A DNA stretch of 64,000 nt from Micromussa lordhowensis (Eukaryota > Cnidaria > Anthozoa > Scleractinia > Lobophylliidae), in NCBI GenBank assembly GCA_964020085.1, contig OZ026598.1:21384129-21448128 (forward strand), in the 5' to 3' direction. The first letter of the stretch is position 1. Each line of letters opens with the position of its first letter. Positions 10,379 to 22,379 of this stretch are shown piece after piece. The notes under the pieces were generated by a model that made no database searches, was not told the origin of the DNA, and saw only the letters and a list, made by a program, of their open reading frames with translations. The position numbers were made by a program, and so were the translations under genes.

Positions 10379-13300
10379 ATGCGATCTAGCAGTGCTGGAT
10401 CAACAGGAGTGAAACGGAAGGCGTCGTGCCTCGAAGCTCGAGAGTCGTCTTCATCTTCAAGCACAAGTTCATCGATGAGTTCGCGAAGAGCTCTGATTAG
10501 AGCTTCGAATCGCGGAACGCTGAAGCGCGCTGGTCCTTATTTGCTTGGGCCAAGATTGGGCAATTCGCCGGTGCGAAGCATTGTTCAGTGCTTGGCTAAA
10601 AAAGAAGGTACAGATGATTTTTACTCGATCAAGATTCTTACGTTATCGGATCCCGGACGCGAGAGTTATGATGACAAACAAGGTAAAATGCTCTTGCACA
10701 CCGAGTATTCATTGCTGTCCCTTTTGAACGATCAAGATGGCGTTGTTCACCATCACGGACTTTTCAAAGACGAATATTACGAGGAAATCCCACCCGAGAA
10801 AGAATCTGCAAACACAGCAGCAATTCATCGTTCTCAGAGCGCAGTTGCGAGACAATATCGAATTCGGCATCGTCTTTGTTTAGTATTGGATTGCCTTTGC
10901 GCCCATGACTTTAGTTCGGACACTGCCGACCTCATAAATCTTCAACATTACGTGATACGAGAGAAACGATTGTCCGAAAGAGAGACAGTTATAATTTTCC
11001 ACGACATTGTGAGAGTGGTAGAGTGCTTGCATAAGGTAAGACTACAGTAAAAATGATATTGCGCAAATTATATCTATAGTTTGTATGGTGTATTTCCGTT
11101 TATTTGTAAAGGGAAAACCTTATTCTTTTAGTTTAGGGAATGTTGTCGCTTTTCGTTTACTGATTTTAAATAAAATTTAAGAACGCTTCGCAGCCAGTGC
11201 TCTTACCAAGTTTAGGTCAGTGCAGTATTTTTTTTGATATTTTCAAACGTTATCAAGACTTGATGAAAGATATCTTTGTTCTTGAAGCATAGGTCCTTGA
11301 GGGTGCGTAGGTTCTGGGAAATAATCTTTCGCGTGGGTGGCGATGTTCATTCGGGTTTTAATATGTATTCTAATCACGGAATTTCCTCTTCAGTCTGAGT
11401 GGAACGGTCTACTTTACTATTGATTAAAACTGTTACAAATTCATTAAATCAGTCTGAGTGCAACGCATATTATATGAGAAGCTAGGTCTTCAATATTGTA
11501 CCTGTTACAATATCCGAGGAACGAAGCAATGTCTACAATAAATCGAGTGTTTTCCGCATGGTTGGTATATGTCAATACACAGATACAACTTAACAATCGA
11601 CAGGGGCGTTCAAGCACATTCGATCTTTACGAGTTTCGTTTCAACAGCTTTAATCCTACGCTTGCCATGAATAGAAGTTTCTTTGTTATGTGAAGGACGT
11701 TGGTGACACAGTGATTTTGGCGTGACGAAATGTATTTTTGCTTTAAGGTATATTGACTGCCAGCTCTATTCTTCATTATAAAGAAAATGTAATCCAATAA
11801 TCTCATAATGAGATTAGTCCCCATTTAACCGAAAATTTGAAGATCAAATTACATTTATCTAGAAATGTGCTTGAAGAAAGTTCACAGTGTTCCTGTATAA
11901 TTAATAATTGTCTCTGTTCCCTTCTGGGTCTGTATACATAGTGTTTGTGGTCCTTCTGGAAGGGTCACAAATCGCACCCATCAACTGGTGACAGGGTCGT
12001 GGTTGTTGGGTTTCCTTTTTCTTTTTCTTTTTCTGCATACTCCTTGCCAGGAGCACAGTTCTTGCTTTCCCTTGATTTATTTAATTTTGCTGTTGGACAA
12101 TTTTTTTCAAAATTTGGTTTCCTCTTTAAACTGGCTATTCCTATGACTGGGCAGGATGAAACAAATACTCCACTGTAATTGACTACCAGAGTGGGCAGGA
12201 TGAAACAAATCTTGCGCTGTGAATGGCCACCAGAGTGGGCAGGAAGAAACAAATCGTGTGCTGTGATTGGTCACCAGAGTGGGCAGGATGCAAAAAATCT
12301 TGCGCTGTGATTGACCACTGGAGTGAGCAGGATGAAAAAAATCCTGTACTGTGATTGACCATAGGAGTGGGCTGGATGAAACAAATCCTGCGCTGTGATT
12401 GACCACCATTGTGGGCAGGATAAAACAAATCTTGCGTTGTGATTGATCACTGTTGAGGGCAGGATGAAACAAATCCTGCGCTGTGATTGACCACCGGAGT
12501 AGGCAGGATGAAACAAATCCTGCGCTGTGATTGACCACCGTTGTGGGCAAGATGAAACAAATCTTGCGCTGTGAATGGCCACCAGAGTGGGCAGGAAGAA
12601 ACAAATCGTGCGCTGTGATTGGTCACCAGAGTGGGCAGGATGCAACAAATCTTACGCTGTGATTGACCACTGGAGTGGGCAGGATGAAAAAAATCCTGTA
12701 CTGTGATTGACCATAGGAGTGGGCAGGATGAAACAAATCCTGCGCTGTGATTGACCACCATTGTGGGCAGGATAAAACAAATCTTGCGTTGTGATTGATC
12801 ACCGTTGAGGGCAGGATGAAACAAATCCTGCGCTGTGATTGACCACCGGAGTAGGCAGGATGAAACAAATCCTGCACTGTGATTGACCACCGTTGTGGGC
12901 AAGATGAAACAAATCTTGCACTGTGATTGACCACCGTTGTGGGCAGGATGAAACAAATCCTGCGCTTTGATTGACCATCCAAGTGGGCAGGATGTAGCTA
13001 TCTAGTCCAGGTAACCCGAAAACGCTGACCCCCAGTCTTCAGACCCCCACTACAGACGCGGTCCACAAACTACCCTATGGGCCCCCTCTATGGACCACCC
13101 CCAAAACAGAATAAAAATAATAAATGGGTTGTCTAATAGAATACTTCGTCAGTGAAATTTCAAGTGTTGTGCTGTGCATATGTAACAGTTTTTAAAACCT
13201 GAAAATAATGTCTAAAAGCTGTCTTCGGCGTAAGGAGATATCGATGGCAAAACAGAAGGAAAGTTCTTACCTTCCATTCGTTATGGCTCACTCTGGCTAT

Positions 13301-16300
13301 GAAAGATGTGTTCTTAGGCTGTTTATGCTTGTTTGTATCTGAAATCTTCTGAGCAAAGTGTGAAGTCTGGGATGAGTAGGGGGTAGTCGGTGGACCGGTT
13401 CATAGGGTAGTCTGCAGACCCGGTCCATAGTGGGGTCCACGGACCGCGGATCATCTAGTCCCCTTTCCCAACCTTTCTTGGAAATTTCTTCCAGCCAGCT
13501 ATTAAGCTTCTGGACATTCCTCTCTTCACTTCTTAACTTTTTCTGTATCAACATTGGTAAGAGTAATGGCAGGAATCTTGGGATCTGCCACCTTGTCAAC
13601 ATGGTCTCAGTTTTTCATTTGTGGACTCACAACTGAGACAACAGCAATTTGTTACATAGCTGGCGTTTTTCCCTCTACAGCATGCCCATTCATTCATGGT
13701 CACATGACATCTGACAATGAAACTGTTTACCCCCAAATGCCTTGAAGAGGCAACATTGCAAAAACTGTGACGTCAAACGGGAAACAGTGTTGTTACCCGC
13801 AAAATGTTGACCACCATTGCACGTGATCAGAGCGTGCAGTTGAAGGTAGCCTGATGTTGTCTCTGAAATCTAAGCACATTTTTCAACCGGTTTGACCCAT
13901 TTGGTTTACTATATAACAAATCACTTAATGACTGGTCCCTTGGGGAACATTGAATTTTGTTTCCCTTGAATCTCATTGTTTCATTTCAGGAAACATTGAG
14001 ATTCTCGGGAAACAAAATTCACTGTTTCCCTTGGGGCCAGTCATATTATTTTGTTGTACATTTCATGCATAATTGTACATTAGGTTGCCCTGTTTTTCGA
14101 ATATTAAAAAGCTTCAAGCTGATTGACTGTTGGCCGTTGAATGGATATGGCCTGTCAGTTTAGCTGGTGGCAAAGAAAGATTGCATGATAAGGCTGATAA
14201 GGAAGTGGAAAGTGGGAAGCGGTGTACATTGAATGTTAGCAAAACCACATGAAGAGAAAAGTAGGAGCTTTCTGTAAAGTGTGTATCTGTGGGTTTTTTT
14301 GGCCAGGTATTAAGATCATAATTTTAATGATCTGTTCTCATTATTTAAATATAGTTTGTTTTCTTTGCAGAGGAACATAGTTCACCGAGACTTAAAACTT
14401 GGAAATATTGTGCTAAATAGAAGGTAACAAACAAATCTTTCTCGCTAGTCCCCAATGAATTTCTTACTACCTTGAGTAATGAAACCTCCATGATTTTACC
14501 TCTTAAAGTATCTGGCTGTTCTTTGGATTACCTCAAAATATTCCTAAAAAAAACTTCACGTACTTGTCACTGAAGCAAAGGACAGAATTGACTAGTCCAG
14601 ACCCGAAATCTACTAGCCCAGGCTATTGGACATTGTATGGCATTTCCATTCTGTTAAATAGGAAAGGAAAAAGCTCAGATTCATGGAATACTTCTTAGAC
14701 AAGTGAAAGAAAACCTTGGTTGTTAGAGAGGCATACTAATACTACTGATCAGTGATCCGACATGCAATATAACACAAGGAATGAGCAACTAGCAGCTAGT
14801 ACTAATTAGGCCACTCCACCTGCCTGGCTCTTCAATTCCTTGTTTTCTTGCTCAACTTTCCACGCCTCTAACATTAATGTTGTGATCCATGATATTGTCA
14901 CTTTCATCCTCCTTGACAAGACGTCCTTATACATTGTATATATATATATACAGTGATATTTCAACAAAGTGGAAAAATTTAAATATTTACCATACTTGAG
15001 AACTACGTTGATAAACTAGAAATATTTTGTTGTTATATTTATTGAGGTTTTTAAACAGTATGTTGTAAATGTTCTCTTCAGCACAAAAAGAATTACAATA
15101 ACAAATTTTTGCCTGGGGAAACACTTAATACGAGACAACGATTTGTTGAAAGACCAGAGAGGCAGTCCAGCTTATATTAGTCCGGATGTCTTAAGTGGTG
15201 AGTGATGCAATTTCAACCTTCTAAATATTTGAACTATTCCCTATAACTACATGCTCTAGTCCATAGGATCACTATTTGATCTCAATCTTTTGGAAACATC
15301 AGTTCATCTGGCTATCTGACATGTTAACTGGAACAATTTTTGTTGGCTTTCTTTTAGTATGAGAGACTTTCAGGGGAACATTCCCATGTTTTAGATATTT
15401 TACTACTGCTCTTATTGATGTTCTAGTCTTAATTTGGAAGATTTTGCCTTTTTGGTCTGAAAGATCATGTGATTTTTGTTTTGGACCTACAGTTTTGGAA
15501 AGAGTAATCAAGACATAAATTTGCTCTCTGTTCTGCATTGGCTCTGCTTACCTTCTTGGGAAACACTGACACCCCACCCAGCTACCCCCACCACCATTGG
15601 CATGGCAATGTGTATTTGGTTGGTTTCTGAAAATACTTCTTGTAAGATATTACATTGTTAGTAGATTAGATTTTTAGAAAGTGCGGCTAAACTGTTGGTA
15701 TATTATAATAATTGCTTTTATATTTTTTTCTTTGTTCTGCAGGGGCTCCATACTCAGGGAAAGCAAGCGACATGTGGGCTCTTGGGGTTGTTCTGTACAC
15801 CATGTTGTATGGTCAGTTCCCATTCTATGACAGCATACCTCACGAACTGTTCAGAAAGATCAAAGCTGCTGAGTTTGTGCTGCCAAAGTAAGTGATGCAT
15901 CTGAAGGATGAAGTTGCCATTTAATGAATACAGGTGTCCCTGGTTGTTCAAAGGATGGCTGGGGCAAATCTAGGGGGGTTCAAGAGGGGGGGTTGAGTCA
16001 AACCCCCTAAATTAAAAAAAATTAAGATCTTAAACCATGCTGACACCTCCTCAGAATGCCAGAAATCCCATTTCCAAGGACCTCAATTTTACAAATTTTC
16101 CAGGGAGGATGCCCCAGATCCCCCTGTTCGGCAGTCTATTTCTTGTACCCGCTTCTGTAAAATCTTGTATCCACTCCAGGGACAGATAGCGCTACCCATC
16201 GGATAAACCACCATCCAGCAGATTGCATGGTTGGTTTTAGTAACACTTATCCACTGGATAGCGAGTTATCCTATGGATAGTGTTACACCTCCTTTGAACA

Positions 16301-19061
16301 ACTGGGCCCTGAACTCTACACTGACACACTGTTCAAATGTGTTGCGCTCTGCTTATAATGCAGTGCAAAGTGGTTTGGGCCATGTAAACGTGTGTTCAAC
16401 TAAGACTACTGTTCAATTTTCACTGATAGTTTTTTGTTGAACATTTAGTTTAGCAGGTGTGAACACAGTTAGCTTGACGTGTACTGTGAATGTGTGATTA
16501 CTATTTTCTCACTGACTGTCCTTCTCTGAAGCAGCATGGCCTAGTGGTCTGGACTGACAATCCAAAGGCCCCGGGTGCAAGTTCCTCTCTGACCCCTACC
16601 TGAATTTGTTTCAAAGTAGCTCCAAGTTCAAGTCATCAGCCACGCTTCTTAAAAGCCAGCTGGTTTTTCCCAGACCAGTTAGGATTCTTAACAATGTTGT
16701 GTTCAATTTGGATTATTTGTTTCAGTTGTTGGCTTGGCCCCACTAAGCATTGTGCTATAAACACTGCCAAGGGTAAATAAAGGTTCTCTATTTATTTTGA
16801 TTGTTATTATTTATTCTTCAGTGATGGTCGCGTGTCTGATAATACCAAGTCACTGATTGGATTATTACTGATGTTGGATCCTCAGAAGAGACTCACAGCA
16901 TCTGGTGTGCTTGATTTCCTGAGAAATACCATGACAGCATGGTAAGTGGAGAACAATTACCACTTTCATGCAATTCAAATTTTGCCTCCACGTTCAACTG
17001 TAGGTATATTATCGTATTCTTCGAGGAAGATTGATGGGAAAGAAACTTCGTTTCCAGTGTGATATCCCAGATAACCTAGCTCCCCAGGGTTCTCACGCAC
17101 CTGGGAAGCCCTTGAATTTCAAGAGCTTGGAGGGAGCTTTGGGGAGCAGGGGTGGCGCAGTGGTGAGAGCGCTCGCCTCCCACCAATGTGTCCTGGGTTC
17201 GATTCCCGGACCCGGCGCCATATGTGGGTTGAGTTTGTTGTTGGTTCTCGCCTTGCTCTGAGGGTTTTTCTCCGGGTTCCCCGGTTTTCCTCCCTCCTCA
17301 AAAACCAACATTTCTAAATTCCAATTCGATCGGGAATTCGAGGGCCACGAGTTTATCAGTTGAACACTGTTGTGTGTCACCCTCGTTAAACAAAGTTGAT
17401 TTATTTGGAGGTCCATCAAATGTATTTTGGTTCCTTGAAAAATCTGACTGTTTGCCCGAATAAGGCTAAAAAACGTGTCTGCGTGCAATTCATTCAAAAA
17501 AGAAAGAATCTTACTTAGCTCTTCGCCAATGCCCGTCAAGAGTTCGACGAAAAGATTACCTGTGCAATGGAAGAACGTAAAAAGACTTAGACTTGAACAC
17601 GTTTGGCAGGTATCCCTTCCTGGACAGAGTCTTTGATAAACTGGAATTGTGTCCCGAGATGTCCTTACAAAGGCCTTGACCTGTTTAATTAAAATAGAGT
17701 ACAACCCCTACCTAGCCCACCCACGCAACATAGTATTATAATGGCTTATCTTGAACCGTGTCTTGATAGCGGAGCTCTGGCGGCCCCAAGGACTGTCAAG
17801 CGGAGCACCATAATTATATGAACAGAACCACATGCATGCATAGAAATAGAAACGATGCAGCTCTTTTTTCATGGTCAACATGGCTAGCGGCATGGATCGC
17901 GGACACCTGCGCCCTACGACGACGACGTCGCGCAACATGTAGGCCATACTCCAGCTAATAGGTCAACCAAGTCACGCAGCCTTGGTAGCGAACATCTTCC
18001 ATAACATAGCGCGCGCACTGGTCTTATCTAATTCCTATTGAGCCATCATGGTAAAAATCTTTATGTACGCACGGCCGTGCTCAATAAAATGGCGTGTGCA
18101 GTTTCATTTTAGCTGCAAAATTCCGTTGAGTGTAACTGCGAGTTCCTTTTGCTGAAGTTTCGGCAAAGTGAAAATCATTCTGAACGATCTAAACCCTACT
18201 TCTAGCCTTTCACTTTTGTCAAGCTAAGATGTTTACTGAAACGTGAGTATTTTGGCTCATTTTGGCTACATTTCATCGAGTATTTTGACTTTGTTCGCCT
18301 ACATTTTCATTAATTCCAAGAAGCGAACTTTTCATTGGTAATTTTAGGAACCAGAAAACCTCACCACAAAGATACAAACTCAGATCAAAATTCTCGCTTA
18401 TCCTGGGTTAGCTTAATCAGCCTTTGAACAACCCGGCCCAGGAGCTCCGCTTTAGGCTTGGCTAAATCTATATATTATTTGAAGCGATTTTGCTTATGCG
18501 CATTTTTTTTTCCAAAAGTTGAGGAAAACTTCAAAATAGGACGAGTTCCTACCGGAAGAAAAATACTAACGAAGTGGTAATACACTGAAAATAAACATAC
18601 ATGGTTTATAGGCTCGATTACTAGCCGCTGGAAGGGAAAATGAGCCCGTGCTCCTCCCCCCGAACTCGCTATTAACGGGGAGGACCTTCGGGAACCGAAC
18701 CCGAGAAAGCGGAAGATCGAGCGTAAACCTGGTCACGACTAAGTCGTCCTTAACTATTTTTTTTTGCTTCGGCAGGTATTTGACGAATACAATAAGCGAG
18801 CCATCCCAAGTTGTTCCTGACATCAATGAAGGCTCTTCAGGAGACACCAAGGATGGATTTGAAACTTCGTCGAGGTTAAGACAGCCAGAGCTTGAACTCC
18901 GTTTGACTAAATACCGTGACAATGTCAACAATAAGGAGCCAAGGGTCACACTCACGAGAGAAAGTCTCACACAGCCGCCAATACGACGGATCTCCGAAGA
19001 TGCCCGACCGTTGACGGCGGCTGAAATTCTTGCTCATCGTCACTTACTTAACGTTACGTAA
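10379..19061 (+). CDS. STK40: STK40 (SINK-homologous) pseudokinase, complete six-exon gene
   Basis: Exons are 10379-11035, 14371-14423, 15082-15197, 15743-15887, 16822-16941 and 18776-19061 (stop TAA). They total 458 codons with frame kept through phases 0,2,1,2,2; human STK40 is 435 aa. Recognised landmarks are KRAGPYLLGPRLGNSPV (49-65), the VAIK-type Lys85 in FYSIKIL, TEYSLLSLL, LVLDCLCAHDFS, HRDLKLGN (224-231), GSPAYISPDVLSG and DMWALGVVLYTMLYGQFPF. The DFG motif is replaced by Asn-Phe-Cys (245-247), the pseudokinase signature of this family. SQVVPD (374-379) in the last exon has the Val-Pro-Asp core of COP1-binding motifs, and mammalian STK40 is known to bind the ubiquitin ligase COP1. 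The N-terminus has an extra Ser-rich stretch (about residues 23-36). Function as a COP1 adaptor is inferred from the family. Confidence 0.93.
12135..12995. repeat. 44-bp minisatellite with 352-bp higher-order period, in STK40 intron 1
   Basis: About 19 head-to-tail copies of a unit of about 44 bp, roughly GTGGGCAGGATGAAACAAAT followed by CCTGCGCTGTGATTGACCAC plus a variable 4-5 bp. Variants recur in the same order: the AGGAAGAAACAAATCGTG unit is at about 12240 and again at about 12592, so blocks of eight units were duplicated together. The minus-strand open frames across it are repeat translations, not genes. Confidence 0.9.
16531..16795 (+). repeat. tRNA-derived SINE (family D) in STK40 intron 4
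   Basis: The head has box A-like GCATGGCCTAGTGGTCTGGA and box B-like GGGTGCAAGTTCCTC. A body follows, with a 3' end reading AAATAAAGGTTCTC then TATTTATT. It ends about 25 bp before the acceptor of exon 5 at 16821. Confidence 0.6.
17144..17335 (+). repeat. tRNA-derived SINE (family B), copy 1, in STK40 intron 5
   Basis: Box A GGTGGCGCAGTGGTGAGAGC and box B GGTTCGATTCCC are intact. The body shares CATATGTGGGTTGAGTTTGT, GGGTTTTTCTC, TTTTCCTCCCTCC and AATTCCAATTCGATC with the copy at 30722-30905. Confidence 0.8.
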
Positions 19062-19321
19062 AATGGAAAACTAAAACCTAGAATATTCCAAGAAGGGAGA
19101 AGCTTATTCCAAAAAATGTCAGTTCTCTCTCGAGCGAGTCGGAATTACGTTACGCAGTAGCTTCTCTTGAGGCCTCCGATTCGTTGACAAAAGTTCTTGC
19201 AACTTTCTTTTAACCAATCAGAGCGGGCATGCTTTAAAACTAATCAGAAGCCAACAAATTGTAATTGGTTGATGCGGTTTTTCCCGCGCATTCTGATAGG
19301 CCCATATTCGTATTCTCAGTG

Positions 19322-19446
19322 TTGGACTGGAACTAGCTTGCAAGTGAGGCTAATGCGGGGAGATGCAAATGACATTAATCTCTTTTTAATGATATTTCCC
19401 CGCATGGGCCTTACTCTACGTCCCTTGCAAGCCAGTTCCAGTCCAA
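19322..19446. repeat. short palindromic MITE
   Basis: The left arm starts TTGGACTGGAACTAGCTTGC and the right arm ends GCAAGCCAGTTCCAGTCCAA. Arms of about 40 bp surround a spacer rich in T. No coding capacity. It lies 260 bp past the STK40 stop codon, perhaps in its 3' UTR. Confidence 0.65.
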
Positions 19447-19531
19447 TACCTAGAATACCAATATGGTATATTACAAGGGAATATATGAAAGATCATATAT
19501 TTGAACTGCAAAGAAAGTTATGAAGACTTCA

Positions 19532-19642
19532 ATGATCATCGCAGTTATATCCACAGCTTAAGCAGTTGTAAAATTAAGGCCTGAACTTTCACAACTTAAT
19601 TTCACAACTGCTTAAGTTGTGTATATAACTGCGATCATCATT
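19532..19642. repeat. small palindromic MITE (family M), copy 2
   Basis: The ends are AATGATCATCGCAGTTATAT and ATATAACTGCGATCATCATT, with CTTAAGCAGTTGT and ACAACTGCTTAAG as inner inverted blocks. Related to 2888-2990 and better preserved. Confidence 0.7.
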
Positions 19643-20570
19643 CAAGTCTCGTCAATTTTAGTTGGTCTGCTTCGTTCATTTTTGCGTTTTTGCTGTTGGC
19701 GAGGTGTAATCAGAGTGCTTTGCTTGTGATATTAAGTGGTTCATCAGCAACCCCGGTCTGTGAACGTAAACAAGTTCTTTTGCATCTTTTGCCGCTTACA
19801 TTACTGGCCCATTCATCGTTCGAGGTTTTTTTATCTGCATAAATCTTTATCGTTTTCAGTTTCCCAGAGGCAGCTCAATTGGTGCATGTACTCAAATCAA
19901 TCTAAATATAGCTTCTTGCGATACCAAAATTGCGACGATAGACTACTAGGTCTAGAGCAAAATTCTCCCTACAGATTCTGTACATCAACTACAATTCTCC
20001 TTGGAATCGTTTGCTTTTAAGCTATAGAGAAAGGGCCCAGGGTTGAAGAGGGTTGAAGGCGCCTCTCAGTTCTTGGTTTAGAGAATTTAAGGTTCGAAGA
20101 GCCGGCAGACTTCGCAAACCTTATCCCTTTGAGCCTTACCTAACTATGAAGGTATCTTAGAGGTCAGAGAAGTGCTTTTACATTGTTTACGCTAACACCA
20201 CTCCTGTTCAAAATGGGCGTAGAGGGACTGAATGTAATACAAAAGTTCCAGTAAACATCGATGTACGAAATAGTGCCTTTCTGGGTTAGCTATTCAATTC
20301 TGTGAATTGGTACGTATATACTTTATGTGGGTTGGAAATAGGGGTTGGAAATTCTATCGTATAAAGAAATGTTGAAGGCATGAACAGAAATTATATATAT
20401 ATATATTTTATATTTGTGGCAATTTCCTGTCCGGTGACTGGAATCGAAAGTAGGAAATTTAGAACAGATATGAAATTATTGAGAAAGTTGACAGGTCAAT
20501 AAAATATTTATTCCATTGCTGACCGAATTGAGTATTGTGTTCATGATTTAGACAGAGTTAACCTGCCTTG
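19643..20570. other. intergenic, nothing recognised
   Basis: No exon or element is supported. There is a short (TA)n run at 20394-20406. AATAAA occurs near 20499 but is too far from the STK40 stop to assign. Confidence 0.35.
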
Positions 20571-20765
20571 TTGTGGCCTCATGGTGAGAGCGCTCAACTT
20601 CGGATTGAGCGGTCCGGGTTTGAGCCCTGACTGGGGACATTGTGTTGTGTTCTTGGACAAGACACTTTACTCTCACAGTGCTTCTCTCCATCCTGGCGTA
20701 TAAATGGGTACTGACAAATTTAATGCCGGGGTAACCCTGCAATGGACTAACATCCCATCCAGAGG
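20571..20765 (+). repeat. tRNA-derived SINE (family A), copy 2
   Basis: The head has CTCATGGTGAGAGCGCTCAA (box A) and GGGTTTGAGCCCTGACTGGG (box B). The body has TTGGACAAGACACTTTACTC, GGCGTATAAATGGG and CCATCCAGAGGAG. It matches the minus-strand copy at 6146-6428. Confidence 0.7.
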
Positions 20766-21299
20766 AGAGAAGAAATAATCCTAATTACTTCATGCTACAG
20801 AAACCGGGAAAGGGCCACTTGCGTTCTAATCACTCTGCAGTGAAACGAAAACTAATCATTTTCACGCTAAATATAATAAACGCAGACAAGAATCAGGAAT
20901 AGGGATCTCGTTTATTGATAGCTACAGGAATAATCGCAGTACAAATCAGCGAGGACGCAAAACTATCTACAAGCTCTCAAGTATCTACAATAACAAGTTA
21001 TCTGAAAATAACAGCAATAGGCGGAGGTAAAGGATAACAGATACAGGAAAATGAACAGAATTGCAGCGAGAGATGTCGTCAAGTGACCTTAAAACTGCAA
21101 AACAACCTAATATACCTGACGACAAATAACGCGCATTTCCGAAATAAATCACACGACAAATACCAATGTAACACATCCGCGATAATGTAATGAAGCGTGT
21201 GGTCCTCAACGCGACAAAATACATTTGTCTCGTATGCAGAGTATTTTACCTACCATATCACAGTTTCGGTAGCATGAAGCGACAAGGCATACTGCTACG

Positions 21300-21470
21300 C
21301 AGCAATACTCATTTATACACCCGGGTGGCGAGAGAGGTAGCCTACGTGTAGCCGTACACACTCCCTGAGGAAAAATGGGAGAGACACTGCTGGACTAAAA
21401 CGTCTTACCCACTGACACTACACCAAGAGCCCTCGCTCCGGAGTTAGCCATTGGGTCACCAAGCCTATCC
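21300..21470 (-). repeat. diverged SINE (family A), copy 3
   Basis: ATTTATACACCCGGGTGG, AACGTCTTACCCACTGACAC and CGGAGTTAGCCATTGGGTCA are in the same order and orientation as ATTTATACATCTGGGTGG, GTGTCTTACCCAAGAACACA and TGGAGCCTAGCCATAAGGCC of copy 1. Strongly diverged. Confidence 0.5.
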
Positions 21471-21477
21471 TCTCCCT

Positions 21478-21541
21478 TGTTCCCAGGTTGTTCTCCTTAA
21501 TTTTAGCGCGATGCGCATGCTACTGGTAACCTGGGAACGAG
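21478..21541. repeat. short inverted repeat (CGTTCCCAGG type)
   Basis: TTGTTCCCAGGTTGTTCTC and GGTAACCTGGGAACGA are inverted partners around ATTTTAGCGCGATGCGCATG. It looks like a fragment of a small palindromic element. Confidence 0.4.
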
Positions 21542-22379
21542 GCAGACAACATCCTCGTGGTTTGTTTTAAACAAAAGACCGCAAAGTCTGAGATTGGATA
21601 TTTGAACCTTTGATAAGAGTATTTATCATTTGAAATGAAACAGTAAAGGGAAGTTATTATCTTAAATGAGTATTATGTATGCCAGAATCTAGCGTGGCTG
21701 CGGAATTCTTCTTGGATTCAAGAAAGCGGAGACCCTTCGTTGAAACGGTAACTGATTTCAAAACTAAAGCTACACTAACACCAGTGTCCTAGCATCGGAA
21801 ATGACGATACACCAGCAGACGATCATTTCGTTTAGTTTTGACTTTTTATTTGGAATTCTTAGACACAAATAACATAAATAAAAGCAATTCACGGAATAAA
21901 TGTTTCATCTTCAAATTCAGAATCCCATAGGTGTTATGTTTAGGATGATCTACAATGTACCTTAGCAGGGTGTGTTTGGTACAGTAAGATCCATGCTTCA
22001 GTAAATTTGAATTTTCTAGTGTTATACATTTGTTTTCGTTCTTTTTGACTGTCCTAATTTCTCTTTGTGGAATTCCTCTTATTAGTGTCACTAATAGTTA
22101 TGTACTTCATAAAGGAAGGCGGCTGTAAGAATATTATTGAAAAGTGAGTAAACAGAGATCTAAAATTGATTTTCTAGATAAACTGTTACAAGGTTTCATG
22201 TCTTTAGTTCAATTTTTTTTTATCCATACAGACACACATAAATACCAAAGAACTTGAATAAAATACTTTTTAGATAGCCAGCGAAAGCAGTCAAATAATG
22301 AAAAGTGGAGAGGACGCCAGCAGCCAAGATAAGGGTGATTCAGAGTTGAAACGTGTAAGCAGACCAGGACGGTAAAGTA

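Noticed and set aside
12107..12982. Several long overlapping minus-strand open frames (up to 169 aa) with FHPAHSGGQSQ-like repeats
   Set aside because: They are translations of the 44-bp minisatellite in different frames, inside an STK40 intron.
18230..18245. Short ATG-bearing exon (ATGTTTACTGAAAC before GTGAGT)
   Set aside because: It lies inside STK40 intron 5; five codons with no partner exon are not evidence of a gene.
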